Of a stretch of DNA of 64,000 nt, positions 20,537 to 34,165 are shown piece by piece. Both the position numbers and the translations under genes were made by a program. The first letter of the stretch is position 1. Each line of letters begins with the position of its first letter. Source of the DNA: Carettochelys insculpta. Taxonomy: Eukaryota > Chordata > Testudines > Carettochelyidae. The stretch is taken from the NCBI RefSeq assembly GCF_033958435.1, contig NC_134146.1:29658501-29722500 (forward strand), in the 5' to 3' direction. Under the pieces are notes generated by a model. That model worked only from the letters and a program-made list of their open reading frames with translations. It was not told the DNA's origin and did no database searches.

Positions 20537-23500
20537 TATGTGTATATAACCAGGTATTTTTGTGTACTTTGGCTTTAAAATTGGGATCCTATATACCGTG
20601 TCCATTTTCTTTTACAAGATGCCTACAGATGCCAAGAAGCCCAAATTGTTTTGTGGTACTCTGATCATGGTCAAAAAAGATTACCCATTTACACTTATTT
20701 TGCTAAAAAGACAGTGCTGCTGCTGAACCATGCATTTCATCCTGAAATTAACTGAAGAGCCAGGAAAATTTTATGGAGTTATCAACAGTTGTAAAAGGAA
20801 AAGAATAGCTGCAAAAAATTGTAAAACCATGTCTTACAAAAATACAGTTTTATGCACACAGTCAAACACTCTTTGGCTAATGCTTTTCAAAAAATCTGCA
20901 GGAGCCCATTTCTGGAAGGATTTTTTTTTTATTAAATCTTAATATGATAGGAATGTTTGGAAAAAATGCAATCCACAATGTAGCTGAAGAACAGCTTCTG
21001 ATTGGTCTGGGATAATTGCTTCTCAAGGCTTGCCACCCAGAATAGCTATAATTTCATTATTGACAACCCTTAGGGTGGGTAGGATGTTTTGTTCTGCATG
21101 TTTTCGGTAACACAGACTCTCTTTTTATTTTTTGTTTTTCTTTACATTCTTTTCTTCTTTACCCCATGCTTATTTTTCCATTTTTTATTCTTTAATAAGC
21201 TTTTTTACTATCTTTCAAATTTTTTTCTTTAAAACCTCTTTCCTTACAAAATCTAATCAAAATTCTTCCTTTTCTTTAACAAGTAACCTCTGGTCTTTAA
21301 AAACCTTTCTCCTTACTAAAACTAACCAATATCTATTTTTAAAATACTCCCTTTCTATAAGTTATCTCACAAAATCCAGCCAAATATGTGTCAAAACACA
21401 AGTACATAAAATTTCCCATCCAAAAATATTTTTTTCAAAATGATGGAGGGTCCCAAATATGTACATGACCAAAAGAGGGCAGGACATAAACCCCAAATGG
21501 GGCGTGTTATTCTGTCAAAGCACATGTGGTAGTGAGTACTATCGAGCTGTATACTACTTATTTGGTAAGACAGTGTAACTTTTGGATTGTGAATATAAAA
21601 CTGTAAATTAAAGCTACAAAATATAGGGACATAGAATGGTTCATCGGATATGTGATGTGGTAAGTATTTCTGTTGTGGATCTTAATTTGGCTCAGGGCAG
21701 AAGTGGCTGAAATATTTTATCGTTTTTTGTGAACTATGTGAAATGAGCTGAGCTAAGTTTAGTTACTAATGGGACAGATATCTACATTGCAGCTCTTGCC
21801 ACACTCTGAACTATTGCAGCTGGCACTCTTGCCCATAATTTTTCCAGGCCAGGTATCCCAAAAGGGAATAAACCCAGTTGTTGCCGGACGAAACAGTGCT
21901 GGACTAGTGAGGTTCAGCTTCAGGAAATTTTCAATAATATCCAGACTCTGACCTCTACAGTCTCATCTAAACATGATATCGTTCATCTGGGTTTACCTGC
22001 AATTCCTAGGTCTACTTGTCACTTGCATTAGAGATAATTCTCTGGACAAAACTGCACATGGAAACTTGAAGATTTCCACATGGTCTTACTATGGTAAATG
22101 TATGGAAAAGTAAAAATAATTATTTGCATTGTACATTCGCTGCACAACTTAGATCCTTGGGGATGGGGGTACCCCCGACTTTTGACTGCTTGGACATCAC
22201 CGCTTGGACGGAGAAGCTACAAAGCAGTGATTGTTCTCATAACTTGAGAACTAGCCTTCTAGGCTCACTTAAGAGCATGTCCTGTCAGCCATCATTGTGT
22301 CCAAATCCTGAAGGCCCAAAAGAATAAAAACGTGGCACATGCTGGATTTGACAACAGCATTAAAACAATCATGGTAGGATTAACGTATTCAGGAACACAT
22401 TCTCCTGGTTAATTCCCTTTTATCCAAGATCCCTTTCACTGAAGACACATCAACCATTGCTTCATTGAAGCAATTAAGCTGCAGGTAAACTGTACTGGGT
22501 CAGCTTTGTGAATCAAAATGGTGACCTCCACTGAGAAAATGAGAGTTATTGCTGAGCCTTCCTTTGACACTGTAGGCCTGACCTTCAGTTTTCCACAGAA
22601 CCATGCTTTGGCAGGAGGATGTGCTCCAGGTTGTTCCAAAATAATCACCATGTTTATGGAAGAAGAAATTTTATTCTTTGTCTTACTACCTGTACTGTTG
22701 ATCCTATTACTCACTATTTTTATAACTAGCTCTGAATGTGCAAAGTCAGGATCCAGAATGAAAATTGGTTTCTTGACCATAGTATTTCTGAGACTGACTT
22801 CTCCCTCAGTCCATGCCACCTGGAGTTCTGTGGGTATTTCTAAAATAATCCCTATCAGAGATGAAGTAAATAGTTACTAGAAGTTAAGTAAGTGGTTACT
22901 TAATATTTTTTTTTCATTAATGTAAATGTAGCTGTTTCAATAAGCTATGAAAGTATTCTTGTGATGGAAGGGGCATGGCTAAGTCCTGTTGCCAGTAAAT
23001 AATTTGAACTACTTTTGGAATACACTTAGAAAGAGGTTTGACCTGAACAGTCACAGAAATGAAATTGTCAGGTAAAGCTTTTCCCAGTAGGTTAATTATT
23101 CATTTAAAAAATATTCCAAAATAATTCTGAGTCTCTTTAAAACATATGCATGACTTTTTGCTAGACTGTTTAGCTTTGGAGAAAAGAAAATTACCCTCCC
23201 ATAATTCTTTTTCTTGGAAGATAATAATTATTATAATATATCCCCACTCACACACTTTCTCTCCTGAATTAGGATAGTTTTTAATGTTTTGTATTGGAGC
23301 TAGTTGTTGAGGCAGTTGGTGCTGTTATGCCTTAGAAGTGAGCGTAGGCATGCATCATCACTCACTAAGGTGTATATTAGCTCAGACCACTGAGCTTGGA
23401 ATGTTCTGACCTCAGTTACATTCAGGAAACAGACACCAAGGAGCAAATACTGTAACCAGCTGAACACATGTGTTAGATGCAAGTTGCTTTCTTTTACTAT

Positions 23501-23829
23501 TAACATTTGTTAGAGTAATAGATTTAAATGTTCATATATTGCCTTTTGAACAAGGAAGAACAATACTGAAGGCTGAGTGTAGTGCATGACACTAAAGGTT
23601 CCACTCTTCCTGCAGACTTCCTGCCTTATTTCACATTGCTGTTGAAATAATTATTATGTCACAAATCAAGGCAATTAAGAACTCTAGAAACGGGCTCTGT
23701 ATTTTCTCATCTTTTTTGTTCATATGAAAATAAAGAGACTATGCAGTCATATTTCTGCATAATTTATGGTTTTTAAAAGTATCCAGAATGTGACAGATGT
23801 TCTTTTTGACTTATTTTTTTAATTAATTT
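20537..23829. other. Intron 2 DNA, mostly unassigned
   Basis: It holds a pyrimidine-rich tract (21118-21440), a GTGCTGGACTAGTGAGGTTCA fragment near 21895 that matches the right end of the 7286-8087 element, and overlapping frames on both strands at 22436-22880 that I cannot assign. Confidence 0.4.
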
Positions 23830-24261
23830 TTGTGAATGCGAATATGAAGAATATGCTCTTATATGGATGCGATACCTGACATACTAAAAATTCTTCAAAT
23901 CACAAGCTACAGACATTCATAAACAGATGCCTGAAGTACATCCTTCTCATCAAATGGCAAGACTTGGTCACAAATGAGAAGCTTTATAGAGCAGGACAAG
24001 AAACACTTGACGTTCAAATCAAGAGAAGAAAGTGGGGGTGGTTAGGCCACACTCTCAGGAAACCATCATCCAGCATAGTCCATCAAGCTCTGAAATGGAA
24101 CCTGTAAGGAAAATACAAAAAAGGAACACCTTGGACATCATGGAGAAAATCTGGTGAGACTCAAAGACAATAACTGGGATACTCCTGGGGTCAGCTAGTC
24201 CTGCAACAGAGTGAAATGGAGGAGACTTGATGATCTGTGCTGCACTCGGAATACAAGAGAT

Positions 24262-24262
<1 letters not shown>
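23830..24262 (+). mobile_element. RTE-like LINE C-terminal fragment, second copy
   Basis: Collinear with 12325-12745: ACAAGCTACAGACATTCATAAACAG, AAGACTTGGTCACAAATGAG and CCATCATCCAGCATAGTCCATC are shared. It is 5'-truncated and runs almost to a (GT)n tract. Confidence 0.75.

Positions 24263-24266
<4 letters not shown>

Positions 24267-24303
<37 letters not shown>
24267..24303. repeat. (GT)n microsatellite
   Basis: An uninterrupted GT run directly after the LINE fragment end. Confidence 0.95.
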
Positions 24304-24305
<2 letters not shown>

Positions 24306-25165
24306 GTTAATTTTTAATATTCCTAAATATGTATGCTTCCTCTGCTGAAACAAGAAGATGCCTCAGTGATGTTTCATTTGCCCAGCTACATCATGATACG
24401 AGACAATACAACTAAGCTGAGATGGTGTAAGAATTGCTCACGAGACACTCTCATTCCACTCAAGTATTATTCCAGTAGATGTGACCTGAAAGACACACAT
24501 ACGTTTACAGAAGTATCCTACCCATTCCCTTGTTGGTAATTTTCATTCCCAGACTCTCTCCATTAATTAAACACCAAGAAAATAGAATCTAGATTAGCTT
24601 ATTTTTAAGATTAATGATACAGCCTGTTGTAGGTCCCCTGTATAGGTGTTGTGTTCTGTATTGCACAACACATATTCCTTTCAAAGTAATGAACTGCTAT
24701 CCATGTTTGTACACATCCCTATAAATCCAGCATTGTGGATCAAAATGGCTTACCTGTAACCATTCCTCAATTCCCAGGCTGGTAAGTTTTTGTTGTTTTT
24801 GCAAGCTTGTATTTTCATGTAGCCTTGACTCTCCTTGGGATTAGTGTCAAGATTTAGTAATTTATTTTTTTTTATAGTTTAAAACTATGCAGTGTTTGGG
24901 TCATTTATAGAGCTATATTTTTTTTTTTTTTGCAGCTTTCAGGAATAGTCTTTGGAAAACTTGTCTTTTATATCATAGGTATAAAAAGAGGGTTTATGAA
25001 ATGCTGCTCTTGAGCTGCAAAAATGTGCTTGATTAGTTTATCCATTGTAGTCTTATAATGATTGCTGTGAACATTATTCAGCCCAACTTTATTAATGTCA
25101 AGTGATAACCATCACTTTTTTCACATACCTTGCAATGCATTTACCAATAATTCAGTATTAATAAG
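24304..25165. other. Intron 2 spacer, nothing recognised
   Basis: AT-rich, no exon or repeat signature seen. Confidence 0.4.
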
Positions 25166-25303
25166 CAGAGCTTTTTTTGTGCCGGTACTGGCCAATACTG
25201 AGTACTGGCACCTTGGCAGCCCCAGCCATGGGGTTTTCTGGGGGTAGGGGCCAGGGAGCCATCTGAATACCAGCACTTCTTTTTTTTAACAAAAAAGGCA
25301 CTG
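25166..25303. mobile_element. hAT-type MITE, 138 bp, with 8-bp target duplication
   Basis: Ends CAGAGCTTTTTTTG and AAAAAAGGCACTG, with CCGGTACT and AATACCAGCAC as inner complements. Flanks are TTAATAAG (25158-25165) and TTAATAAA (25304-25311), 7 of 8 identical, as expected for hAT. Confidence 0.75.
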
Positions 25304-26145
25304 TTAATAAATATTAAGATATCAGCTGGGATAAAGCATAGTTAATTAAAGTACTTGCCTGCATAAAATATTAAAAATCTGCCCGTGGGAAACATAAAAA
25401 ATTATGCAGTAGTTAGAGAGACAATATGAAACAATCTCAGTATCAGGAACATAGCAACCAGTAATAAAAATAAAAGTGGTACAAAACAACTGAACATCCA
25501 CTACTGTGGTTAAATTAAAATGAATTACAAGATAATCTGCAACTTATTTTGAAACTGTTCATGTTGAAAAATAAGATATATCACAATTGAACCTTGTTCC
25601 CCAAAAAGAAACATTCGCCTTATGTACAGATCCATACTGGTGTATTAAAACAGGGTGCTCCACATTTTAGAACTAACATTTTATATTTAATAGAAGAGCC
25701 TCATTTTTCCTGAATTTGAACAGAAATAATTAACACTTAGCATGACCTGTTTTTCATTTTGGGGGCATGCAGAACCCAAAGTGAAATTGGATGGGTTTAT
25801 ATGTGCCCAAGGAATGAAGGATTAGTCTAAATTTGTTAGGCCAAGGTTTTAATGCATATATCTAATAAACTTGTAGATAAAGAAGAGACCTAGTTCTTTC
25901 CCCTGCTAGTGTAAGTTTGTTCTCTGTAATGTATTTACTTGATTTTTGTCTTGTCTAATTTTAAGTGTCTTTCACTACACGTCTATAGGATCTTTCAGCT
26001 CAAAAGTAATCTTATAAAATATATACAAAGCTTTGTAGGTATGTTATTTGTTATTATTTTTAAACTATACAATCCACAGTCAGCTAATATAGGCAATCTT
26101 ACGTTTCTTTTTCTATCATCCTTATCTACCCACTTCCTCTATCCT

Positions 26146-26523
26146 GGCTGTGTCTACACTAGCTCCCAGCTTCGAAGGATGCATGGTAAGTAGGGTGTTG
26201 AGAGATTATTAATGAAGTGCTGCAGTGTATATGCAGCAATTTGTTAAGCTAATTCTCCTCTCCCCCAGTGACTTCAAAGTGTTAATCTTCGAAGAACTGG
26301 CTTGCCTGTAGCCACAGCTAAGCTGCGGGTACTTCAGAGTACCCATGGGTTACCCATGGCTACAAGCAAGCCAGCAGTTCAAAGTTTGCCGCTTCAAAGT
26401 TGTTACAGGGGAGAATTAGCTTAATGAATTGCTGCATATGCACTGCAGCACTTCATTAGTAACTTCCCAACACCATACTTACCTTGCTCCCTTTGAAGTT
26501 GGGAGCTAGTGTAGACACAGTCC
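26146..26523. mobile_element. Palindromic MITE (AATGAAGTGCTG family), 378 bp
   Basis: Ends GGCTGTGTCTACACTAGC and GCTAGTGTAGACACAGTCC. Inner arms CTCCCAGCTTCGAAGGATGC and CCCTTTGAAGTTGGGAG are inverted. Confidence 0.8.
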
Positions 26524-29195
26524 TGTGTTTGTATTCTCTTATATTCTGCATTACCTCTTGCCATCTTCTTTCATGTTACATGGTTGGATCTTGCTGCTGC
26601 ACAGAACAACTTATAGGATAAAGGCCTAAGACTGTGAAGTCTCTGAGCCTTTCTTTTGGTTTATGTTTGTCCAATGTACGACACAACGTGACCCTAATTG
26701 TAAGTGGTGCTTCTGGTGTCATGTAATAATTATAATATGAATAAGAAAAGGTTTTTGGACTACAGCAGCCTATAGCAAAATATTTTTCATGGTTCTAAAG
26801 TCTTACTTTGGAAATCATGGACAGTAAATAAATAGCTTATTTTAACAAATTTGAAACATGAAGTCATGTTTACTAGTTGAATCTTAGTATTGTATGAAGG
26901 AATTTTAGTGAAATCTTGTTTTTTCTGTGTACTAGAATATACTTGATTGAGAAGAACTATTTAATGTCCCCTAGTAAAGATACCATAAAAATACCATTGT
27001 ACCATAAAAATCATTTTACTGACTCATGGCATTGCATTTTTAAATATGTGGCATGCTAAAGTAGCCAGTCTCATTTTACCATAAAACAAATCAGCAGCAG
27101 TGTGTACCCTTTGACCTTGAGTAAATATTCTGGTTGAGATGCAATCTGTTTTTGCCGGCACCCAGATGCATGCACTGAGGGAAAACTGATTAAAAAAACC
27201 CTCCTATTATTTGTAGCTCTAAAGAATGAGACTAAACTTCAGTAATAAGCATATATTTTGTATTATACCACCTAACTACAGAAAATGCCATCGTCATCAG
27301 CAAGTAAAATAAATAAAGGCTAAAAGTATCACAAAAGATATGTTTTTACAATGGAAAACTAATGCATGTTAGCTATCTTGTGGTAAAATCCTCGGGGAGA
27401 CAAGACACTGTAATTGCTATCATGAGGAATGAGGTGAGGTCAGTGTTATTCCCCCACCTGTGGTTGACCTGGCCTAGTTACCTTGTGGTAAACATGTGAC
27501 CTTTGCCTTCTTTCCACTTGGACTTCGCAAAAGTATAGCTAATATGCATTATTTATCTCAGAGTAAAAAAAAAAACCACATCTTCTTAGCGGTGAAGACA
27601 TAGACTATGATTCTTCCACAGTACTAATTAAGATGAGTAATTAAATTAAAAATAAAATCTGATATTACTCTCAAGGATTGTTTGCACTAAGAGTTTTTAA
27701 AATATGGTTTTTAAAGAGCTAATTCTGTGAATGTCTTCATTAAAGTTCTATGATCCATTCCAACTGGAATTTCAAAATGCACTTGTAGATTGGTTTGTAT
27801 TTCAAAAATGGTGTATGAGGGTCTGAAGATTAGGAAGGTTTGTGTTCAAATAAATCCCTGTTGCTCATTGTTTAATTTTATTGTGAATAGACAAGAAACA
27901 GGTTTGCTGGTGTGGGAAGATATCATGGACCAAATTCAATACCAGTATATGCAGAAAGTCAAAGCTGCAATAGCTGCACAGGCTCTCCTCTGCCCATCCT
28001 CAGCAATAATCAGTTTGCTGCATTCTGTGCTAATAGATTTTAATTGATCAGATTCTTTGGCTGACGCACAATAAAGCCATCTTTAGAGGCATAAATCAGT
28101 TCAACAACCGTCAAGCAAAACAATATACTTTTTAAAGCCACATCATCTTCTTGGAGCTTTAAGGATTACATTTGTTCATTATATATCTTTTGTATTTAAT
28201 TATCTGGATCACTTCATTAAAATTTGAAAAGTGAATAATGAAATAGTTTTGTTAAGATTTTATTTTTCAGATTACAGACAGTGTCAAGTTAATGTACATA
28301 AAATATGTACTAACAAGTAAACTTCATTTTTTTAAAACTTAAGAGCTCCAATCTGCCACAGGTTACATCATAGTCTGCATGGAACCGTTGAATTCAGTGG
28401 GACCACATGTTGGCCTAAGACTGTCCACATTGATCTTGCTTTGGACTGGCACTATGTAATAAATTGCTAAATGTATTGCACTGAGAAAATTATTAGTCTG
28501 TCCTGAAAATTTGTAAAAGAAAACATTTAAATTCAGAGTGGGACCTTGTACAGTAAATTTTATCTTGGAAATGTGTTTGGAAAGTTGAGCTTATATAAGT
28601 TCACTAATATTTCTACTATACATGTGTGGTGTGTCTTTCTAAAAAATCAGTATCAATTTTATTTTGAGATCTAAGAGCAATTCTATATTATTATTTATCA
28701 AAACTTGTAGTCCTTTCCTCTAATATCCATCAATATCTTACTAAAAAGTCTTCCATCCCTCCACTCCCTAAAAAAATGCAAAACCCAATGTGACCATTTT
28801 CAGTGAGCTTTTTGGCTTTGTTTTCATCTTACTGCTTCAGGGATGTGACAGATAAAAGGTTAGTGTTAATGAAACTGATAAGCATAGGGATTTATGCATA
28901 CTCATTTCAACAGAAGAATCACTCACATTACATTTTGTGCTTGATATTTCAACAGCTTAGTAAAAATTTTCGGAGAGTACAAACATTGGAAAAGTCACCT
29001 CTTTCATATGTCTGTGTTTTCGTCAAAAAGATGATTTGCTGATGTAATTGTCTTACAATGGTTTGTAGTTTAAATAAAATTTCAGATTCCTGCAAGTATT
29101 GAGGCCTTAACAGAAGGCAGGCATTGAGTTTATGGCAATGCCTTTATGATCTCAGAATGTAAATTTAATAACATTTTTATATAATTTTTCCTCAG
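26524..29195. other. Intron 2 right part, nothing recognised
   Basis: AT-rich; frames at 27790-28047 and 28803-29042 lack splice sites and heptads. Confidence 0.4.
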
Positions 29196-29381
29196 ACATA
29201 TCCAAACTAAATGAAAGGCTGGCAGAATTCCAGAGAGATAAAGTGTCCCTCCAGAAGGAGGTGAAACATCTGAAGTCGATGTCTGAGGCAGCTGAGCTGA
29301 AAAGTCAGCAGCTTCAGACTTCACTCCAACAAGAAAATGAATTACAAAACAGATGTCGGGAATTACAGAAGGAAAAATTAG
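29196..29381 (+). CDS. Coiled-coil gene, exon 3
   Basis: The acceptor is ATTTTTCCTCAG and the donor G|GTGAGA. The 186-nt exon encodes about 62 residues, starting DISKLNERLAEFQRDKVSLQ and continuing with repeated Glu/Lys/Gln/Leu heptads, typical of an extended coiled coil. The junction with exon 2 reads KASLTDISKLNE. The frame stays open about 100 bases past the donor, but that tail loses the heptad pattern, so the GTGAGA donor is preferred. An old MIR-like repeat lies about 130 bp downstream. The following intron, about 14.9 kb, is the largest in the window and is rich in transposons. Confidence 0.88.
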
Positions 29382-29504
29382 GTGAGAAAGAGCGTTTTTA
29401 TGACTTAAGCAAAACACAGTTAAATGAAATGGAATGGAATGGAAAAGGAAAATCAAGCTACTTTCTAATCTTTACTCTTACCCCATAATGTTGTTGTTAG
29501 TATC

Positions 29505-29645
29505 ATTGTGCTAGCATTGAAAGGCCCCTATTGGACCCCACTCTATTAGGCATTGTACAAACAGGAAGAAGTTGCCCCTACTGAAAGAGCTTACAGACAA
29601 GTTTGAAACAAGATATAAGTGAGTGAAACAAATAAGAGGGTACTG
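29505..29645 (-). repeat. Ancient MIR/L3-like amniote repeat
   Basis: GCCCCTATTGGACCCCACT, GCATTGTACAAACA and AAAGAGCTTACAGACAAG form the reverse orientation of the repeat at 55825-55945. Confidence 0.6.
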
Positions 29646-30885
29646 AGAAGAAGGGACGATGGCATCAGTATTAAGATTACATGGTTACATGGACTAGCTG
29701 TTGAAAAGCTTGATGGTTCAGAATAATTTGAAAGTATTTTTAAAATAAATGTTACCTGTCATCAACTACCCTAATCATTGTTAGTTGGTTGATTTCTTGT
29801 AGGCATTGCTACATTTACTATATTTAATTATTCATTTTCTATGTAAATTTAAATGTAAAGATTACATATAGAACCATATAATTGTGCTGACATAGGGGCT
29901 CAGTAGTGTCTGTGTATAGTTATTAATCTTACAGTTTTGTGCACCGCCTCTGTGCCAGTGCTGCACAGGTATATTAGGTCTCCATTATAAGGCCCATAGT
30001 AGACTGTAAGAAAATCACTTCTCCCTTTCCAGATTCTAGAAGCTCTTTTTGGAAACTGGTCTTCTGTTTCCTCCATCTTCTTTCCAATTGTGGTGAAAGA
30101 GTTTAATTAAAACAAGATTATTTTTGGAAAGATGCTCTAAAAGCCGTCCAGCTTTGGGGCATTCAGTCTTTAAAAATAAATGGTTGCTAATTACTTTTCT
30201 ATTTTTACAGCTATTAAAGCACTTCCCATTTTAAAGCAAAGCTTGCAGTCTGTTCACAACTCCATCTGGAGATTGATATGTTTAGAACATGTACAGATTG
30301 TGCTATTCTATATACAGCTTTGACTCATCCAAACGGCACTGTCATTACAGAGCAGACTACTGCATGCAGAGTCTGTAATTTCAAATCTGAAACAGCAGTT
30401 CTTATTGTTAATGCTGTTGAATGAAGTTCATTCCAAAGCCTACAAGAGTGATAGTATTGTAGGATCAAAAAACAGTAGGGTGCAGATGGCTTTCACTGAT
30501 GTCCCATATGAGTGAGAACAGTTTTTATTTTATTAGGTATTGATAGTACTCTTCTCTTAAAAATCCTGGAGTACAAAAATACTTGAAAGAGTTAACGTTA
30601 GTGGGTGAGGGGAATGAGGTGAACTTAAAATGAAACACAAAATCCAGTTCAAGCCTTCTCTTCCAGGTTAGCTGCTGCCAGAATTCCTCTCCCTGTGGAC
30701 TGTTGACATGCATTACATCCTCTTTATTAGAGAGCCACCCTCTGCATCTGGGTAGAGTAATGCTTGGGTAGAGTAATGTAACAATGAGACAACAGAATAT
30801 ACTTAACACTATCAAGCAGGCTTATCAACTACTATGGACTCGGGTAAATCCTGCCACCTGGTTACTTTGAAATTTTCCCTTTTTT
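29646..30885. other. Intron 3 spacer, nothing recognised
   Basis: No repeat terminus or exon signature found. Confidence 0.35.
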
Positions 30886-31735
30886 ACCTCAGAAGTCTTT
30901 GACACGGTCAGTCATTGGATGCTACTGAGTCATCTTAATGATCTAACTGGGTGCAAATAAATGGGTTAAATCTCTCCTCCCAAATGATACTTAAAGAACC
31001 GTAATAAACACACACATCTCTACTTCCAGAAACGTCACAAGGTATTCTCTTTCTTCCCTCTTTAATATATACAACAATAGGATGCAGCCTGGATTAAAAT
31101 GACAGCAATATGCTGACAGTATTTGCTTTACACATTTTTTGCATCAGGAGCAAACATTATCATCGCTTAGCTGTCTGAAGGAAGTGCCTGGAAAAAAGAG
31201 AAAAAGCTAACAAATAACTCAGATGAGATGGAGTTAATGTTAATGGTCATGGGAAAAGTTCAAAGGATTAGCCAATATTTTATCTTTACCTGTCCCTAAA
31301 CCACTCTAAGGCTCTTCTGGCTCCTAACTGCTACTGGAAACGAAGATAGGCTCCTACAAATGCCTCCTTCCATATACATTTGACAAGGTGGTTTTTCTCC
31401 TGTTAATGGATGCTGATGTAGCCAAAATGTTCTATGCACCTGTAGTTTCCAGGCTTGACTAGTATTGCAGCATACTAATCATTCATGAATATAAGCACAA
31501 ACACATCATTCCTATTCTATGGAAGTTACATTAGCGTCCCACTGAATACCTGATTGACTGGATCATCGGGGATCTCATTTTTAAGGATGTCAAAGGGGAC
31601 TGAATCATCTCAGAGATTTGCTTCCTCTTTTAGATGATGTACAGGGGCAACTGCACTCTTCAAGCAGGGAACTGTTTACAAAACTAGTGAGTCTTCTGGT
31701 AGAGACAGTCAGAGCTTTCTTTCTCGCTAGCTACT
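30886..31735 (+). mobile_element. Ancient L2-like LINE, reverse-transcriptase to C-terminal part
   Basis: In order, with shifts of frame, the translation gives EVFDTVSHWMLLSHLNDLTG, a QQYADS block (a mutated YADD), a basic segment ending DEMELMLM, then SRLD, HIIPILWKLH and SRDLL-like motifs. This is the domain order of L2 reverse transcriptase and its C-terminus. Many stops show long decay. Confidence 0.7.
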
Positions 31736-33474
31736 GACTATCAAGTTCACCAGCATAAAAAAACAGTATGACCCAAACTCAGAATGTAGAACCTTTTTCT
31801 CGTCCATAGTTTCCCATGATGACTTCTTTTTTAACAAAAGACATAATGTCATGCCTGGCAGCAGAGAACTAAAAATTGCATTAAATGTGTACAGTTTTTG
31901 TAAGGTGGAGACCACAATGATGAATGAGCTATAAATACTTCAAAAGATAGCTTTTTATGTGTTAAATTATGGTTATGCTTGCATTTTGTCTAGATTCTGC
32001 ATTCTCCACTTTGACTGATGCAGTACTTTAGGATTAATTTAACACTTTGAATGTCAAATACAGTACTGCACACGTTTCTCAAAGAAATTTTATGAGGCTC
32101 CTTAGTCTGTGATTGTTATTATTGAACAATGATAGTGCTCTTGTCTAATATCTCAAGTGTCTGCTCATTTTTTCTTGCTGCTCAGTGGCACACTTGGACA
32201 TATGTGGGGTGGAGTAGGAGGTGCACATATTCAAAAGACAAGAGGGTAAGGAAAAGGAAAGTGAGGCAAGTACACAGAACAGTTTAGAAATCCAACATGT
32301 CTAGCTTATTTGAAAATGTACAGAATGAGAAAGCAGTCATGTGAAAGATGAGCTACAAAACAATATCAGCTACAAAACAAATGTGAACTGTTCTTAATGG
32401 TGCCGCCAATTTATGGTGCACTACATTTGCTTTATTTCATTGGGCGTTGCTTCCCAACATTTTTGCAAAATCTATGCAGCTCTGTCTTTGGTTCATATGA
32501 ATGTGCCTATTTTTCCTCTTGAACAAACAGTTACGAAAAATGTAAAGAAAATATTAATGTTTTTTACCCTGTCATCCTTTACAATATGTACCTAGAAAAA
32601 CCTTTTAACTCAAAATCCCAGGTGTTACAGGATGATTGTTAGGGTTTAGTAGCCTGCTCTGATAACTTTTTAAAAACTTTCGTCAACATCTATCTTTTAA
32701 TCTAATCTAATCACATTGCTGCTATCATTAAAAATAAGAGGGGAAGAGCTTTATTTCTTTGATCACTAAACCCATGGGCTGTGGTTACACTATTGAGTTT
32801 TGCCAACAAAACCCCAGTTTTATCGATAAAACTGGTGGACGAAGCCTAGGTCTTTCAGGATCCCTCTTATTTCCTTCCTTTACTTCCTGCCATTCCTAAA
32901 GTGTTATGCAATAATAAGGTGATCTTCCTCTTAGTAAAAAGGTTTGGATGTGGTTGCTTCTGGATGTGAGTGCTGATCCTTCATATTTCCTACTCATAGG
33001 GATGTGGAGGCATCCATTGCATGGCTCACAACCCCAGAATCTCAGAAATCTGAACTTTGGCTCCTCTGCATGGTAATACGTTACACAGCTCCCAGACCGT
33101 AAGGCTGGCAGAAGTGTTTGTTTTGATTTTCCAGGTTTTGATCACCATCCTGCATACTAAAATGTATTAACTTACCATAAAACACTCTGGTTTTGGGGCC
33201 TTTTGTCCAGTCAAAAAGACCTTTACTTTTTTTTTAGTATAAGTGGAGTTAGTAGCACCACCGATAGTTAGGGTTGCCCAACTCTTACCATTGTAATACC
33301 TTGTTTTCATTTGCTAATAGGTAGTTCTGCAGTCAGTCATACAATGAGAAACCACTTACCTGTTTTCTGCGGTGAAAATATAGCATTACTTAAGGTTGTT
33401 CCTGTCAGAGGATCATCAAATATAAATAAAAGCAGATGACCTGAGGAAGAAGTTGAAATAGGACAAAGGTCTAC
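31736..33474. other. Intron 3 spacer with one MITE end
   Basis: Apart from the Harbinger end at 32777-32850, no element or exon is recognised. Confidence 0.35.
32777..32850 (+). mobile_element. Harbinger MITE left-end fragment
   Basis: GGCTGTGGTTACACTATTGAG and GCCAACAAAACCCCAG match the first 60 bases of the element at 406. The rest is missing. Confidence 0.65.
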
Positions 33475-34165
33475 AAACAAAATAGCGAGAAGAGCCATTT
33501 TTTTCAAATTCAGTTTCAAGAGCCACAATGCATCTGAATATGAGACAGTCCTTAATAAATAGTGTCAAACCATACTGTTTGTAACCCCTGTTTTAAGAAC
33601 AGCATGCACACAGTGATTTGGAATGGAGAGCAAATAAGGACAAGCAAAATGCTGCACCTGGGGACAGGTCTTAAGCAGGAAGGAGCAATGTTTGCATCAG
33701 CCCTCCATGTCCCCACCCCACCATCAAGACTCTATACCATTTGGACCACAAACCCACCCCCCACATCTCTAGGCTTTACTTGTCCTCCCCTCACCCATCC
33801 CCAGGATTAACCCCTCTCAGGAGGTGATACCACATGGTCAGCTCCATGTGCTGCTGCTGCTCCTCCGTGCCCCCACCTCCTCCTCCTCTTCCCCCTTCTC
33901 AGCAGGGCTGCATGGCTTCAGGAGGGGCAGACTCAGCTGCTCCTCCCCCCAGATCTCCTGTGGGTTTAGCACTTCTCCCACCTGTAGCATGGGTGGCTTC
34001 CTGCCCTGCCTCCACTGAAACAATGAAACTACATTTAATTGGTTTACTGTTTCAGCAGCAGCAGGTAAGGAAGCTGGAGAGGAGTCAGTGGCGGCAGTGT
34101 CTGGAGCACAAATGACTCCTTAAAGAGCTGCATGCAGCTCCAGAACTGCATGTTGCCAACCCCTG
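33475..34165. mobile_element. hAT (Charlie-type) element remnant
   Basis: The right end is GTTGCCAACCCCTG, the complement of a CAGGGGTTGGCAAC terminus, preceded by AAAGAGCTGCATGCAGCTC. At the left, AAGAGCCATTTTTTTC and AAGAGCCACAATGCA resemble the opposite end. The middle is C-rich filler with CTCCT runs. The left border is uncertain. Confidence 0.5.

Noticed and set aside
22436..22880. Overlapping 127- and 120-codon frames on opposite strands, the + one with a hydrophobic stretch
   Set aside because: No promoter, splice or homology signal; a membrane-like run alone is weak evidence.
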